A program made the position numbers and the translations under genes. 64,000 nt of DNA from Caenibius tardaugens NBRC 16725 (GTDB taxonomy: Bacteria > Pseudomonadota > Alphaproteobacteria > Sphingomonadales > Sphingomonadaceae), in NCBI RefSeq assembly GCF_003860345.1, contig NZ_CP034179.1, positions 1,178,001 to 1,242,000 on the forward strand. The letters run 5' to 3'. A model generated the notes under the pieces. That model worked only from the letters and a program-made list of their open reading frames with translations, was not told where the DNA came from and searched no databases. The stretch's first letter is position 1. Every line of letters starts with the position of its first letter. Below, piece after piece: positions 54,078 to 62,316 of the stretch.

Positions 54078-54126
54078 ACTGAGCTTATGATCAGTAATAT
54101 ATCGCTACTTTTTAAATGGTCAATAA
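54078..54126 (-). promoter_or_regulatory. Receptor promoter with shared TTATTGACCATT element
   Basis: On the - strand TTGACC (54123-54118) and TATATT (54101-54096) are spaced by 16 bp as -35 and -10. They are followed by an inverted repeat ACTGA/TCAGT (54078-54082 with 54091-54095) at the expected transcript start. The TATTGACCATT part also occurs at 58706. Confidence 0.5.
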
Positions 54127-54192
54127 GATTGTTGCATGCCCTCTGTCAGGCGATATGAACGGCAGGGAACGAAGCGGATAAGGAGCCAATCC

Positions 54193-54612
54193 ATGAGTGA
54201 GAACCTCGAAAAATCAAAACGGTGGCTAGACATTCTGGCGCGTGGCGCCGGAGAGGAATGGGCAGAGGTCGCGCATCCGGACCTTTCCATGCAGGCCCCC
54301 TTCATGCCAGCAGGTCGGCATGGGCGGACCACGGGAATCATCCCAAATCGCGATCGCGTCACCGCTTTCTGGAAGTCATGGGATTCATTCCGCTTTCACT
54401 CGGTAGACATCCATGCGGCGGCCGATGACAACAATCTGGTTTTTGTCACGGCAAGTTCAGAAGCGCGCACAGCCTGGGGATCGCCTTACGAAAACAAGTA
54501 CGTCATCATACTGCGCTTCGCAGACGGGAAAGTGATAGAACACCTCGAATTTCTCAATCCGCTTCCGGTTATAGAGGCGTTCGGCGATCGCCTTGCCCCA
54601 AAATCGGAATAG
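54193..54612 (+). CDS. SnoaL-like small protein
   Basis: A 139-residue protein with the NTF2/SnoaL cone fold pattern: an N-terminal helix, the middle WKSWDSFRFHS strand, and NKYVIILRFADGKVIEHLEFLNPLPV at the end, typical for this superfamily. Members are isomerases, cyclases or dehydratases, and many are of unknown function. AAGGAG precedes the ATG. It is divergent from the TonB receptor. Confidence 0.8.
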   Translation: MSENLEKSKRWLDILARGAGEEWAEVAHPDLSMQAPFMPAGRHGRTTGIIPNRDRVTAFWKSWDSFRFHSVDIHAAADDNNLVFVTASSEARTAWGSPYENKYVIILRFADGKVIEHLEFLNPLPVIEAFGDRLAPKSE

Positions 54613-54762
54613 AAACCTGGCAACTGCATGATGGCGGGCGCAGTTACATCCCACGGCATCGCGCTGTACGAAGACAAAGGCACTGGCCAGAACTGCGTCC
54701 AGCCAGTGCCAATTCCATCCGCAATCCTGGTTAACGCCTGATCGGTGCAAACCCGCCGATCA

Positions 54763-55329
54763 TCACTGAATCTCGGTTGTCGTCATGATTTCTTCGGAAT
54801 AGCGATTACCGCCGCCCCGGACGATGGCGATATCGCCGGTGCGCCAGCGGATATCGGTACGACGGATGGCAATGCGCCATTCCCCGTCAACGCGCACCAG
54901 ATCATCCTCATAATAACCGCCAAGCACACAAAACGCGCCGGAAGGATGATCATCCATGCGGTGCGTGCAGGTGAAGTTGCAACGCATCCAGGCCTTGTCG
55001 CCATCGATATCCACTTCGAAATTCGACAAAATCCAGTGGATGGAATCGATCCGGCCCAAAGTGAAGCGCGCCTGCGCAACACCGACCGCAAGACTGGCGC
55101 CCGGCGTGTTCGCCACTTCCGGACTGGCATAGTTGCGCCAATCGTTTTCTTCCGGATCGCGGATCAGGAACTGGGGATTGTCAGTGAAGCACGTGACATA
55201 CCGTTCAAGGTCAAAATTCTCGAGAGAGGAGGAATATCGGATCGCGACATCGATCACTTCCTGGCGTTTTGCCACGGATTCAGGTGTGTATGCGCGTGTT
55301 TTCTGAAAGCGGGGCTGGGCAGGTTTCAT
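54763..55329 (-). CDS. SnoaL-like / ring-hydroxylating-dioxygenase beta-type small protein
   Basis: A 188-residue NTF2-fold protein (VIDVAIRYSSSLENFDLERYVTCFTD at the start, GGYYEDDLVRVDGEWRIAIRRTDIRW near the end). No partner alpha subunit is present, so a stand-alone isomerase or dehydratase is more likely than a dioxygenase subunit. GGGAGAG lies before the ATG at 55329. It is the last gene of the unit with the P450 and the flavin monooxygenase. Confidence 0.78.
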   Translation of the reverse strand: MKPAQPRFQKTRAYTPESVAKRQEVIDVAIRYSSSLENFDLERYVTCFTDNPQFLIRDPEENDWRNYASPEVANTPGASLAVGVAQARFTLGRIDSIHWILSNFEVDIDGDKAWMRCNFTCTHRMDDHPSGAFCVLGGYYEDDLVRVDGEWRIAIRRTDIRWRTGDIAIVRGGGNRYSEEIMTTTEIQ

Positions 55330-55366
55330 GGGGCTCTCCCAATATGGTGTTGAACGTTGGCTGCCA

Positions 55367-56623
55367 TCACCCGCAGGTGACGGGCAATGAAGGAATGGCG
55401 AAGGTTTCCGAGCCTTCGAAACAAAGCTGGACATCCTCCGGCTTCGCGAGTTGCAGGGCGCTGCCGCGCTTGAGCATTTCTTCCGCGACAACGCGCATTT
55501 CCATCCGCGCGGTGGGCGCGCCGATGCACGAATGGCGCCCTAAACCGAACGTAAGATGCCTGTTTTCCGCCCGATCCAGCCGGAACTGATGCGGCGCTTC
55601 GAACTGTTGCGGATCGAGGTTCGCCGCCTGCCAGCACATGTAGACCGTATCGCCCTTCGCGATCCGTTTGCCATGCACCTCGTGGTCTTCGGTCACATTC
55701 CGATACAGCGCGAAAAACGGCGTCCACAAACGCAGCGTTTCTTCGACCGCTACCGGCATCAGATCCGCATTCCCGTTCAGGACATTGCGCACCTGCGGTT
55801 GCGCGAAAATATTCCATAACAACGACGTGATCGTCGATGCCGCCGTCCCGCTTCCGCCAATCAGCAGGGTGGCGATAACGCGCCCCACCTCTTCGGCATC
55901 GAGCGGGCGACCATCAAAATCGTAATTGGCCAGTACCGTCATGAAATCATCGCGCGGCGTATGGCGCCGTTCTGCCACAGCGCGCAGGCCCATCGCGGCA
56001 AGACTGTCGAAATTCTTCCGATATTCGGCGGAATCGCGCATACTGCCAAGAAGCTTCTGTGTGATGTCATGCACGCCGGACAATTCCGCATCACGCTCGA
56101 AACCAAGCACATAAAATATCGCGCGCTGGGGAATTTGGTGGGCAAGATCCGCCGCCAGATCGCCGCCACCGTTCGCCACGATCGCATCGATCAGTTCCGC
56201 CGCATCCGCACGCACCCGCTCCTCAATGCGCGCAGGCACCCCGGCATTCATGCCGGCGACCAACAATTTGCGCCATTTGCTATGCTCGGGCGGATCGCTG
56301 TTGATTGCCACCGCCTGCGGGTGATCCCGTATGTCACCCTTGGGCAATGGCCGCTGCACGGACGGCGAAGAGGCATAGAGGCCAAAATTCGTCAGGCCGC
56401 GTTTCACATCCTCGAAATTACGGAAAATGTGAAACCCGCCCAATTCCTCGCTGTAAGGCACCGGGTTGGTGAGACGGTCTCGATCCAGCAGGGCCCGCGC
56501 TTCAAGAGGCGTATAATTGTACGTACTGAAGCGCGAGAAATCTGCCGTTTCGGGTGGCAGCGCGGTATCGCTTGGCATCACGTTCTGCTGTGCCCGGTTC
56601 GCATCGTGCGCATTGTCCGACAC
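55367..56623 (-). CDS. Cytochrome P450 (fourth) with an unusual I-helix
   Basis: A 418-residue P450. Heme loop FGLGRHSCIG with Cys366; ExxR in EETLRLW. The I-helix reads IGGSGTAAS: Gly stands where most P450s have Asp or Glu before the conserved Thr, so proton delivery may differ. It starts with GTG at 56623, 4 bp after the upstream gene. It is co-transcribed with the acyl-CoA-dehydrogenase-fold gene and a SnoaL-like gene. Confidence 0.9.
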   Translation of the reverse strand: MSDNAHDANRAQQNVMPSDTALPPETADFSRFSTYNYTPLEARALLDRDRLTNPVPYSEELGGFHIFRNFEDVKRGLTNFGLYASSPSVQRPLPKGDIRDHPQAVAINSDPPEHSKWRKLLVAGMNAGVPARIEERVRADAAELIDAIVANGGGDLAADLAHQIPQRAIFYVLGFERDAELSGVHDITQKLLGSMRDSAEYRKNFDSLAAMGLRAVAERRHTPRDDFMTVLANYDFDGRPLDAEEVGRVIATLLIGGSGTAASTITSLLWNIFAQPQVRNVLNGNADLMPVAVEETLRLWTPFFALYRNVTEDHEVHGKRIAKGDTVYMCWQAANLDPQQFEAPHQFRLDRAENRHLTFGLGRHSCIGAPTARMEMRVVAEEMLKRGSALQLAKPEDVQLCFEGSETFAIPSLPVTCG

Positions 56624-56627
56624 AGGA

Positions 56628-57830
56628 TCAAACGCGCTCCAGCGGCACGATCATCTCTTCAAAGCCAAGCAGGCGCTGACCGAGAACCTCGTAAGCGAGA
56701 TCGCGGTTAAAGATGATATGACGCGATCCCATGTGATAATCACGCCAGTATCGCTGCGCCGGGTTGGTGTCGGCAAACCCCGACGAACCGAGCAAATCCA
56801 TCAGCCTGTCGGTGCAGTGCGACAGCAGTTCGGTGACAAGCCCGGCTTTGGCCCCTACTATCGCCCGCTCCCCGATATCGAGTTGCCGCTGCGCTTCGGC
56901 CGCATTGTCGGCAAGGCTGGTGGTTTCCTCCAGCAAGAGCTGTGCCGTCGCGATCTTGGCGGCCATTTCCCCGATCGTTGCCTGATACACCGGGGAATCG
57001 CAGCGCCGCGCATAACCCGTCACGTAGATGTAGGGCTTGTCCTTGCTGGCCAGCGCAACGTCCAAAAGACCCTGAACCGTGCCTACCAGAACCCCCAGCG
57101 CCTTGGCTCTGAGAACCGGAATACTCTGCCAATAATCAGACGGTTCGCTGCCGCCATGGGTGATTTCACCCAGCACAGACTTGTTGCAGAATTGATCGGC
57201 TCCGATCTCGATGTTGTCGGCAACCAGCGTTTCCGATCCGGTGCCCCGCATGCCCGCAACGATCCAGGTATGATCAATCTGCACATCGGCCATGCGCAGC
57301 AGTACGAGGTTAATTTCCCCGTTCGCGTCAGTCGCAGGGACAAGCGCCCAGTCCGCATGGTAGCAGGCCGACGCATAGGTCCACTTGCCCGTCACGAAGA
57401 AACGCCCGTCGCGCTCTTCCAGAGTGCCGCCGCCCACCTGTGGGCCGCAAACCTTGCCGATCGTGTCCCCGAACATCAACCGCTGCATCGGCTCGCTTGT
57501 CTTGCTTCCGATCCATGCCGTGGAATTGAGGATCGACACGACCCATGCGGTTGACGGGCAGCCTTTCGCGATTTCGGCGCAAAACAGCGCCATCGTCCGC
57601 GACGAGGCACCAAGTCCACCCCAACGGCGCGGAACCGCAAGGCTGAATGCACCCGTTTTCGTGATCGCATCGATAACTTCGGGGGCAACTTTTCCCGAAA
57701 CCTCGTTTTCAGCCGCATGCCGCTCAAGCAAGGGGCGCAGCGCCCGTGCCTGATCAATCAGGTCATCATGGAGGTCATATGCAAAGCGACCATTCGCTTC
57801 TTCAGCCTGCCGCGCGAAAGCGGATGTCAT
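56628..57830 (-). CDS. Flavin-dependent monooxygenase of the acyl-CoA dehydrogenase fold (HsaA/NcnH-like)
   Basis: A 400-residue protein of acyl-CoA dehydrogenase architecture. The C-terminal block RYWRDYHMGSRHIIFNRDLA resembles group D monooxygenases such as HsaA, which hydroxylate aromatic rings using reduced flavin from a separate reductase. The usual catalytic Glu of acyl-CoA dehydrogenases was not evident. WTYASACYHADW in the middle domain also fits the monooxygenase group. No flavin reductase gene is in the window. First gene of a unit with a P450 and a SnoaL-like gene; its promoter carries the shared 19-bp element. Confidence 0.75.
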   Translation of the reverse strand: MTSAFARQAEEANGRFAYDLHDDLIDQARALRPLLERHAAENEVSGKVAPEVIDAITKTGAFSLAVPRRWGGLGASSRTMALFCAEIAKGCPSTAWVVSILNSTAWIGSKTSEPMQRLMFGDTIGKVCGPQVGGGTLEERDGRFFVTGKWTYASACYHADWALVPATDANGEINLVLLRMADVQIDHTWIVAGMRGTGSETLVADNIEIGADQFCNKSVLGEITHGGSEPSDYWQSIPVLRAKALGVLVGTVQGLLDVALASKDKPYIYVTGYARRCDSPVYQATIGEMAAKIATAQLLLEETTSLADNAAEAQRQLDIGERAIVGAKAGLVTELLSHCTDRLMDLLGSSGFADTNPAQRYWRDYHMGSRHIIFNRDLAYEVLGQRLLGFEEMIVPLERV

Positions 57831-57894
57831 GCCAGTCTCCCAATAAATCTCGAAACCGCCGCCTCGTGAATCCGTGCGCCAGTATCGTCGAATT

Positions 57895-57920
57895 ATCAGT
57901 TACTGATCGAAAGGTCAATA
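57895..57920 (-). promoter_or_regulatory. Shared operator/promoter element upstream of the flavin monooxygenase operon
   Basis: On the - strand TATTGACCTTTCGATCAGT (57920-57902) matches the element at 58706-58724 with one difference. It overlaps a 13-bp palindrome ATCAGT-T-ACTGAT (57895-57907). TTGACC can serve as -35 with GATAAT (57897-57892) as -10. Confidence 0.6.
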
Positions 57921-57928
57921 ATTAGCGA

Positions 57929-58600
57929 TCATACGAAAATCAGCGTCTCGATCATCGCGATCGTTTCTTCCACTTCCGCACGTGTGAAGGGATTGCGCTC
58001 ACTCAGTTTTTCGTATTCCGCAGACACCGCAAACGGCACTGCGGCCATCGCGGTAATGGCAAAGCGAAGCCGATCTGGCCGAATAAACCGCACGAATCCC
58101 TCCTTCTGCGCTTCTTCGATCAGCTCGCACCAACGCGCATGTTCTTCACCAACGAAGGTTTCGATAAGCCAATCCAGACGATCCGACGGGCGATGCGCCT
58201 CAATCGTCATGAAACGGTGGAAATCGGGCATTTCCGCGAAGGTTTCTACCAGCGCGCGAATGGCGACACGTAACCGCTCCCTCGGAGAATCGGATCGCGC
58301 CTTCAAACTTTCCGCACGCGCCTTGCCCAAGCGGCTTGCCGTGTCCAGCGCCAGTTCTTTCCACAAATTTTCTTTTGAAACAAAATGGTATAACAGGAGA
58401 GATAGGGAAACACCGGCTTGTGCAGCGATATTGCGCACCGAAGCCCCATCAAATCCTGATGTCGCAAATTCTTCCATGGCTGCGGCCAGGACCAGACTGC
58501 GCACTTCTTCAGGGCGCCGACGGCGCCGTTTTTTCTCTGCTGGCACAGCTTCGTCGGCAGCGGCCGCTGCCTCGCCGTTATGGCCTTCCTTATCGTTCAT
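57929..58600 (-). CDS. TetR family transcriptional regulator
   Basis: A 223-residue repressor-type protein. Residues ~1-30 are a charged tail with a KKRRRRR stretch; the helix-turn-helix follows (VLAAAMEEFATSGFDGASVRNIAAQAGVSLSLLLYHF, residues ~35-75). The ligand domain has the look of regulators of aromatic or lipid catabolism. It lies between the monooxygenase operon and the VOC operon, divergent from the latter, and two near-identical elements flank it, so it probably controls both. The frame is open to 58729, but the ATG at 58600 gives normal length. Confidence 0.88.
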   Translation of the reverse strand: MNDKEGHNGEAAAAADEAVPAEKKRRRRRPEEVRSLVLAAAMEEFATSGFDGASVRNIAAQAGVSLSLLLYHFVSKENLWKELALDTASRLGKARAESLKARSDSPRERLRVAIRALVETFAEMPDFHRFMTIEAHRPSDRLDWLIETFVGEEHARWCELIEEAQKEGFVRFIRPDRLRFAITAMAAVPFAVSAEYEKLSERNPFTRAEVEETIAMIETLIFV

Positions 58601-58697
58601 CCCCCATGCGTAGCGACGACCAGCCTTACCATCAAGACAGTATGGTATCGCAATCCGCCCCGATGTCCCCCACCAACCACCCTCGGCGCGAGAATTA

Positions 58698-58725
58698 AAC
58701 TGACATATTGACCATTCGATCAGTT
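58698..58725 (+). promoter_or_regulatory. Shared operator in the divergent tetR-VOC region
   Basis: AACTGA (58698-58703) and TCAGTT (58720-58725) form an inverted repeat enclosing TATTGACCATTCGATCAGT (58706-58724). That inner element recurs upstream of the flavin monooxygenase operon. TTGACC may be a -35 box; the -10 is weak. Confidence 0.6.
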
Positions 58726-58819
58726 GCATTTAGGCATGCCCCGATCTGCGGCCTCGGGGCCGAGCCGAAACCCACCTTAAGTACGACCCTGTCCCATGGA
58801 CAGATCCGGGAGAGTATGA

Positions 58820-59380
58820 ATGACCGACAGTGCGCATCGTATGACGGGACGAAGCGGTCCCGATTACATCGCCCACTTTGTTATAAGAACGAATCATTTC
58901 GCCAAGACGCTTGATTGGTACAGAGAATTCTTTGACACCGTGGATGTGTATTATCAGGATGGCCTTGCCTTCCTGACATTCGACAACGAACACCATCGTA
59001 TTGCCATCGGGCAACTTCCCGATCTTACCGAACTGTCGGATACAGTGGCGGGCGTCGACCATATCGCGTTCACCATTCGCGATTTCACCCGTTTCATCGA
59101 AAACTATGAGCGCCTGAAGCAGACGGATATCGTGCCGTTCTGGGCGATCAATCATGGCCCCACGACATCGCTGTATTATCGCGATCCGAATGGCGTAAAA
59201 CTCGAAATCCAGACCGATAATACGTCGTATCCCGGCGGCCCTTCGGCGTTTTTCAAGTCGGATACCTTTGCCAGCAACCCAGTGGGTGTGGAATTCGATC
59301 CTGATCTTCTGGTTGAGATGTTTCGCGCTGGCGTGCCGAAAGACGACCTGATGCGCCAAGGGTCTGCGCCTTCCGCATAA
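58820..59380 (+). CDS. VOC family protein (possible extradiol-type dioxygenase)
   Basis: A 186-residue vicinal-oxygen-chelate protein made of two beta-alpha-beta-beta-beta modules. Candidate 2-His-1-Glu metal ligands are His19 (IAHFVIR), His81 (VDHIAFT) and Glu129 (VKLEIQT). This set is compatible with extradiol ring cleavage, glyoxalase-like isomerisation or other VOC chemistry. It heads a run with an FAH hydrolase, a CoA ligase-like gene and an FAD monooxygenase, which favours a ring-cleavage role. Confidence 0.8.
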   Translation: MTDSAHRMTGRSGPDYIAHFVIRTNHFAKTLDWYREFFDTVDVYYQDGLAFLTFDNEHHRIAIGQLPDLTELSDTVAGVDHIAFTIRDFTRFIENYERLKQTDIVPFWAINHGPTTSLYYRDPNGVKLEIQTDNTSYPGGPSAFFKSDTFASNPVGVEFDPDLLVEMFRAGVPKDDLMRQGSAPSA

Positions 59381-59428
59381 AACGCCAAACCGGATCAGAA
59401 ACACATAGCGGGAAGAGGAGAAACACCG

Positions 59429-60283
59429 GTGAAAATTGCGCGATACGAGATCGCAGGCCAGATCGAACTGGGCATCACCGATGGGCAATCGATGGCTAGC
59501 ATCAGCCGGAACATTTCCGGTGCGGGTAACGACATGATCGCGCTCATTCAGCGCTGGGATGAGCTTGGCCCACAGGTGGAAACGCTGCTGGCCAATCCCG
59601 ACCATGCCCTGTCGGAACTGCGACTGCTCGCCCCCATCGCCCGCCCCGGCAAAATCTGGGGTATCGGCCTCAACTACGCCGATCATGCCAGCGAAGCCGG
59701 TATTGAACTGCCCGAACACCAGACATGGTTCGTAAAGGCCAGCACATCGGCAAACGGCCCGTTCGATCCTGTCCAGCTTCCCGTGGCGTCTGCCGCGCTG
59801 GATTATGAAGCGGAACTCGTCGCTGTCATCGGACGCGGCGGCCGCCATATCCCGGCGGAAAGCGCGGGCGACGCCATTTTCGGCTATTGCGTGGGCAACG
59901 ATGTCAGCGTGCGGGATTGGCAGCTGCGCACGGGGCAGTTCTCGATCGGGAAATCGTTTGACAGCCATGCCCCGTTCGGACCGTGGATTGTAACGGCTGA
60001 TGAAATCGATGCCGCAACGCTTGGCATCCGCAGTTTCGTTAACGGCGAAATGCGGCAAAACTCCAATACCAGCCATTTGATCTTCAGCCCCGCCCAGCAA
60101 GTCGCCCATCTCAGTCAGGCAATGACCCTGGAGGCAGGCGATCTCCTGTTCACGGGTACGCCTGGGGGTGTTGGCGCCGCCATGACACCGCCGCGTTTTC
60201 TCGGTGAAGGCGATGTCGTGCGTGTCGAGATCGACGGCATCGGCCATATCGAAAACCGCGTGGAGAAGGAGCGGCCGGCTTGA
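59429..60283 (+). CDS. Fumarylacetoacetate hydrolase family protein
   Basis: A 284-residue protein with the FAH C-terminal domain: GIGLNYADHA, ALDYEAELVAVIG (metal-ligand Glu pair), GNDVSVRDWQ and LFTGTPGGVG. Members hydrolyse C-C bonds in acylpyruvates or hydrate or decarboxylate meta-cleavage products. The start is GTG after AGAGGAG. The stop overlaps the next start (TTGA), indicating coupling. Confidence 0.9.
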   Translation: MKIARYEIAGQIELGITDGQSMASISRNISGAGNDMIALIQRWDELGPQVETLLANPDHALSELRLLAPIARPGKIWGIGLNYADHASEAGIELPEHQTWFVKASTSANGPFDPVQLPVASAALDYEAELVAVIGRGGRHIPAESAGDAIFGYCVGNDVSVRDWQLRTGQFSIGKSFDSHAPFGPWIVTADEIDAATLGIRSFVNGEMRQNSNTSHLIFSPAQQVAHLSQAMTLEAGDLLFTGTPGGVGAAMTPPRFLGEGDVVRVEIDGIGHIENRVEKERPA

Positions 60284-62301
60284 CCAGCGCGGTTCAGGAA
60301 GGAAGCCTGCTCTGGACACCGGATGCGGCGTTCATCGAACAAGCGCAACTTACCCGTTTCATGCACTGGCTGAATGACGATCGCGGGCTTGTATTCAGTA
60401 ATTACGAGGATCTCTGGCGCTGGTCGGTCGACGATCTGGACGGGTTCTGGCGCGCGATCTTCGATTATTTCGCAATTGCCGCTGACGGCAACCCGGAAAC
60501 GGTGGTCGCCGGGGATACCATGTTCCTAGCCCGGTGGTTTCCCGATATCCGCGCCAACTACGCGGAACATGTTCTCAGGCATGAAGCCCGGGCGGCGGCA
60601 GACGAAATCGCACTGTACCACAGCACCGAAATCCGTCCGCTCAGCACGCTGACATGGGCTGATCTGGGTGGCAAGGTGCGCGCTGTTGCCACACGCCTGC
60701 GCGCCATGGGGATCGGGCCGGGCGACATGGTCGTGTCCTATATGCCCAATGTGCCGGAAACCGCGATCGCCATGCTTGCGGTTACTGCGATCGGCGCCAT
60801 CTGGTCGTCCGCCGCGCCTGAATTCGGCGCGGCCATGGTGCTGGACCGGTTCAGGCAACTGGAACCCAAACTGGCCTTTGTCTGCAACGGCTACAGCTTC
60901 AACGGACGCATTTTCGACAGGCGCACGGAAGTCGCGGAAATTATCGCGAATCTCCCCTCTCTCGAGCAGGTTATCCGGCTCGATTACGTCGATCTTGAAT
61001 GGGCTCCGTGCACGCTTCCCGCAACCGGCTTTGCAGAACTCCTTGCCGCGCCCGCCGTGCCGCGCGAGGCGTTCCGCTATGAACGCGTGGCGGCGGATGC
61101 CCCGCTGTGGGTGTTGTTCTCTTCGGGCACCACCGGCCTGCCCAAGGCCATTGTCCATTCGCATATCGGCATGATTCTCGAACAGTTGAAGAACATGGGC
61201 CTGAGTTGCAATCTGGGCCCGGGCAAACGCATGTTCTTCTACACCACCACCGGCTGGATGATGTGGAATTCGGTGATTTCGGCCCTCATTACCGGCGCAT
61301 CGGCCGTGCTCTATGACGGCAGCCCCACCTTTGGCGGTGTGGACATGCTCTGGAAAATGGCCGCCGCCACCGGCACCACCTCATTCGGTGCCAGCCCCAC
61401 GCTGGTCAAGAACATGCACGCCGCCGGTATCCGGCCCAAAGACATCTGCGACCTTTCAAAGCTGGACATGATCCTGCTGGGGGGTGCCCCCTCGACACCC
61501 GAAACATTTCGCTGGTTTTACGATCATGTGAAGGAAGACCTTTGGGTATCCTCGCAATCGGGTGGCACCGACCTGTGCAGCGGTCTGGTCACCGGGGTGG
61601 CGATCCAGCCGGTCTATGCCGGTGAAATTCAGGCGCGGGCGCTGGGTATTGCCGCCGATGTCTGGGACGATGCAGGCAACAGCCTCGTCGATCAGGAAGG
61701 GGAGCTTGTGGTAACCCGGCCCTTCCCGTCAGCACCGCTGCGCTTCCTCGGGGATACGGATAACAGCCGTTACCATGACAGCTATTTTTCCACCTATCCC
61801 GATGTCTGGCGGCATGGTGATCTGGCGAAAATCAACACGCGCGGCGGCGTCTACATCTATGGCCGGTCCGATTCCACGCTCAACCGCTATGGCGTGCGGA
61901 TCGGCACGGGCGAGATCTATCGTCCGCTCGACGATATCGCCGAAGTGGACGATGCGCTGGTCATTTGCTGCGAACTGGCGGATGGCGCCTTCTACATGCC
62001 GCTGTTCCTGACCTTGCGCCCCGATGCCGCATGGACCGAGGCACTCGAGGCGCGGATCGTTTCCGCCCTGCGCACCAAGGCCAGCCCCCGCCATGTGCCG
62101 GACGCCTTCGTCATCGCACCGGGTATCCCCTACACGCTGACCGGAAAGAAGATGGAAGTCCCCATCCGCAAGCTGATCATGGGCGTGCCTGCGGAACAAG
62201 CCGCCAGCCGTGACATCATGGCCCGGCCCGAACTGCTCGACTGGTTCGTGCAGTTCGCCGCCCGCCCCGAAATCGCAGAGCGGCGGCGGCAGAAAAATTA
62301 G
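60280..62301 (+). CDS. Acetoacetate-CoA ligase-like acyl-CoA synthetase
   Basis: A 673-residue adenylate-forming enzyme of the acetoacetyl-CoA synthetase type. The AMP-binding loop SSGTTGLPK, the TTTGWMMWN block typical of that subfamily, the YGRSDSTLNR hinge and the C-terminal LTGKKMEVPIRK with the catalytic Lys are present. It activates a short oxo- or branched-chain acid with ATP and CoA. In this operon the acid is probably a breakdown product. TTG start, overlapping the FAH stop. Confidence 0.88.
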   Translation: MTSAVQEGSLLWTPDAAFIEQAQLTRFMHWLNDDRGLVFSNYEDLWRWSVDDLDGFWRAIFDYFAIAADGNPETVVAGDTMFLARWFPDIRANYAEHVLRHEARAAADEIALYHSTEIRPLSTLTWADLGGKVRAVATRLRAMGIGPGDMVVSYMPNVPETAIAMLAVTAIGAIWSSAAPEFGAAMVLDRFRQLEPKLAFVCNGYSFNGRIFDRRTEVAEIIANLPSLEQVIRLDYVDLEWAPCTLPATGFAELLAAPAVPREAFRYERVAADAPLWVLFSSGTTGLPKAIVHSHIGMILEQLKNMGLSCNLGPGKRMFFYTTTGWMMWNSVISALITGASAVLYDGSPTFGGVDMLWKMAAATGTTSFGASPTLVKNMHAAGIRPKDICDLSKLDMILLGGAPSTPETFRWFYDHVKEDLWVSSQSGGTDLCSGLVTGVAIQPVYAGEIQARALGIAADVWDDAGNSLVDQEGELVVTRPFPSAPLRFLGDTDNSRYHDSYFSTYPDVWRHGDLAKINTRGGVYIYGRSDSTLNRYGVRIGTGEIYRPLDDIAEVDDALVICCELADGAFYMPLFLTLRPDAAWTEALEARIVSALRTKASPRHVPDAFVIAPGIPYTLTGKKMEVPIRKLIMGVPAEQAASRDIMARPELLDWFVQFAARPEIAERRRQKN

Positions 62302-62316
62302 ACGGAGAGAGACGAC

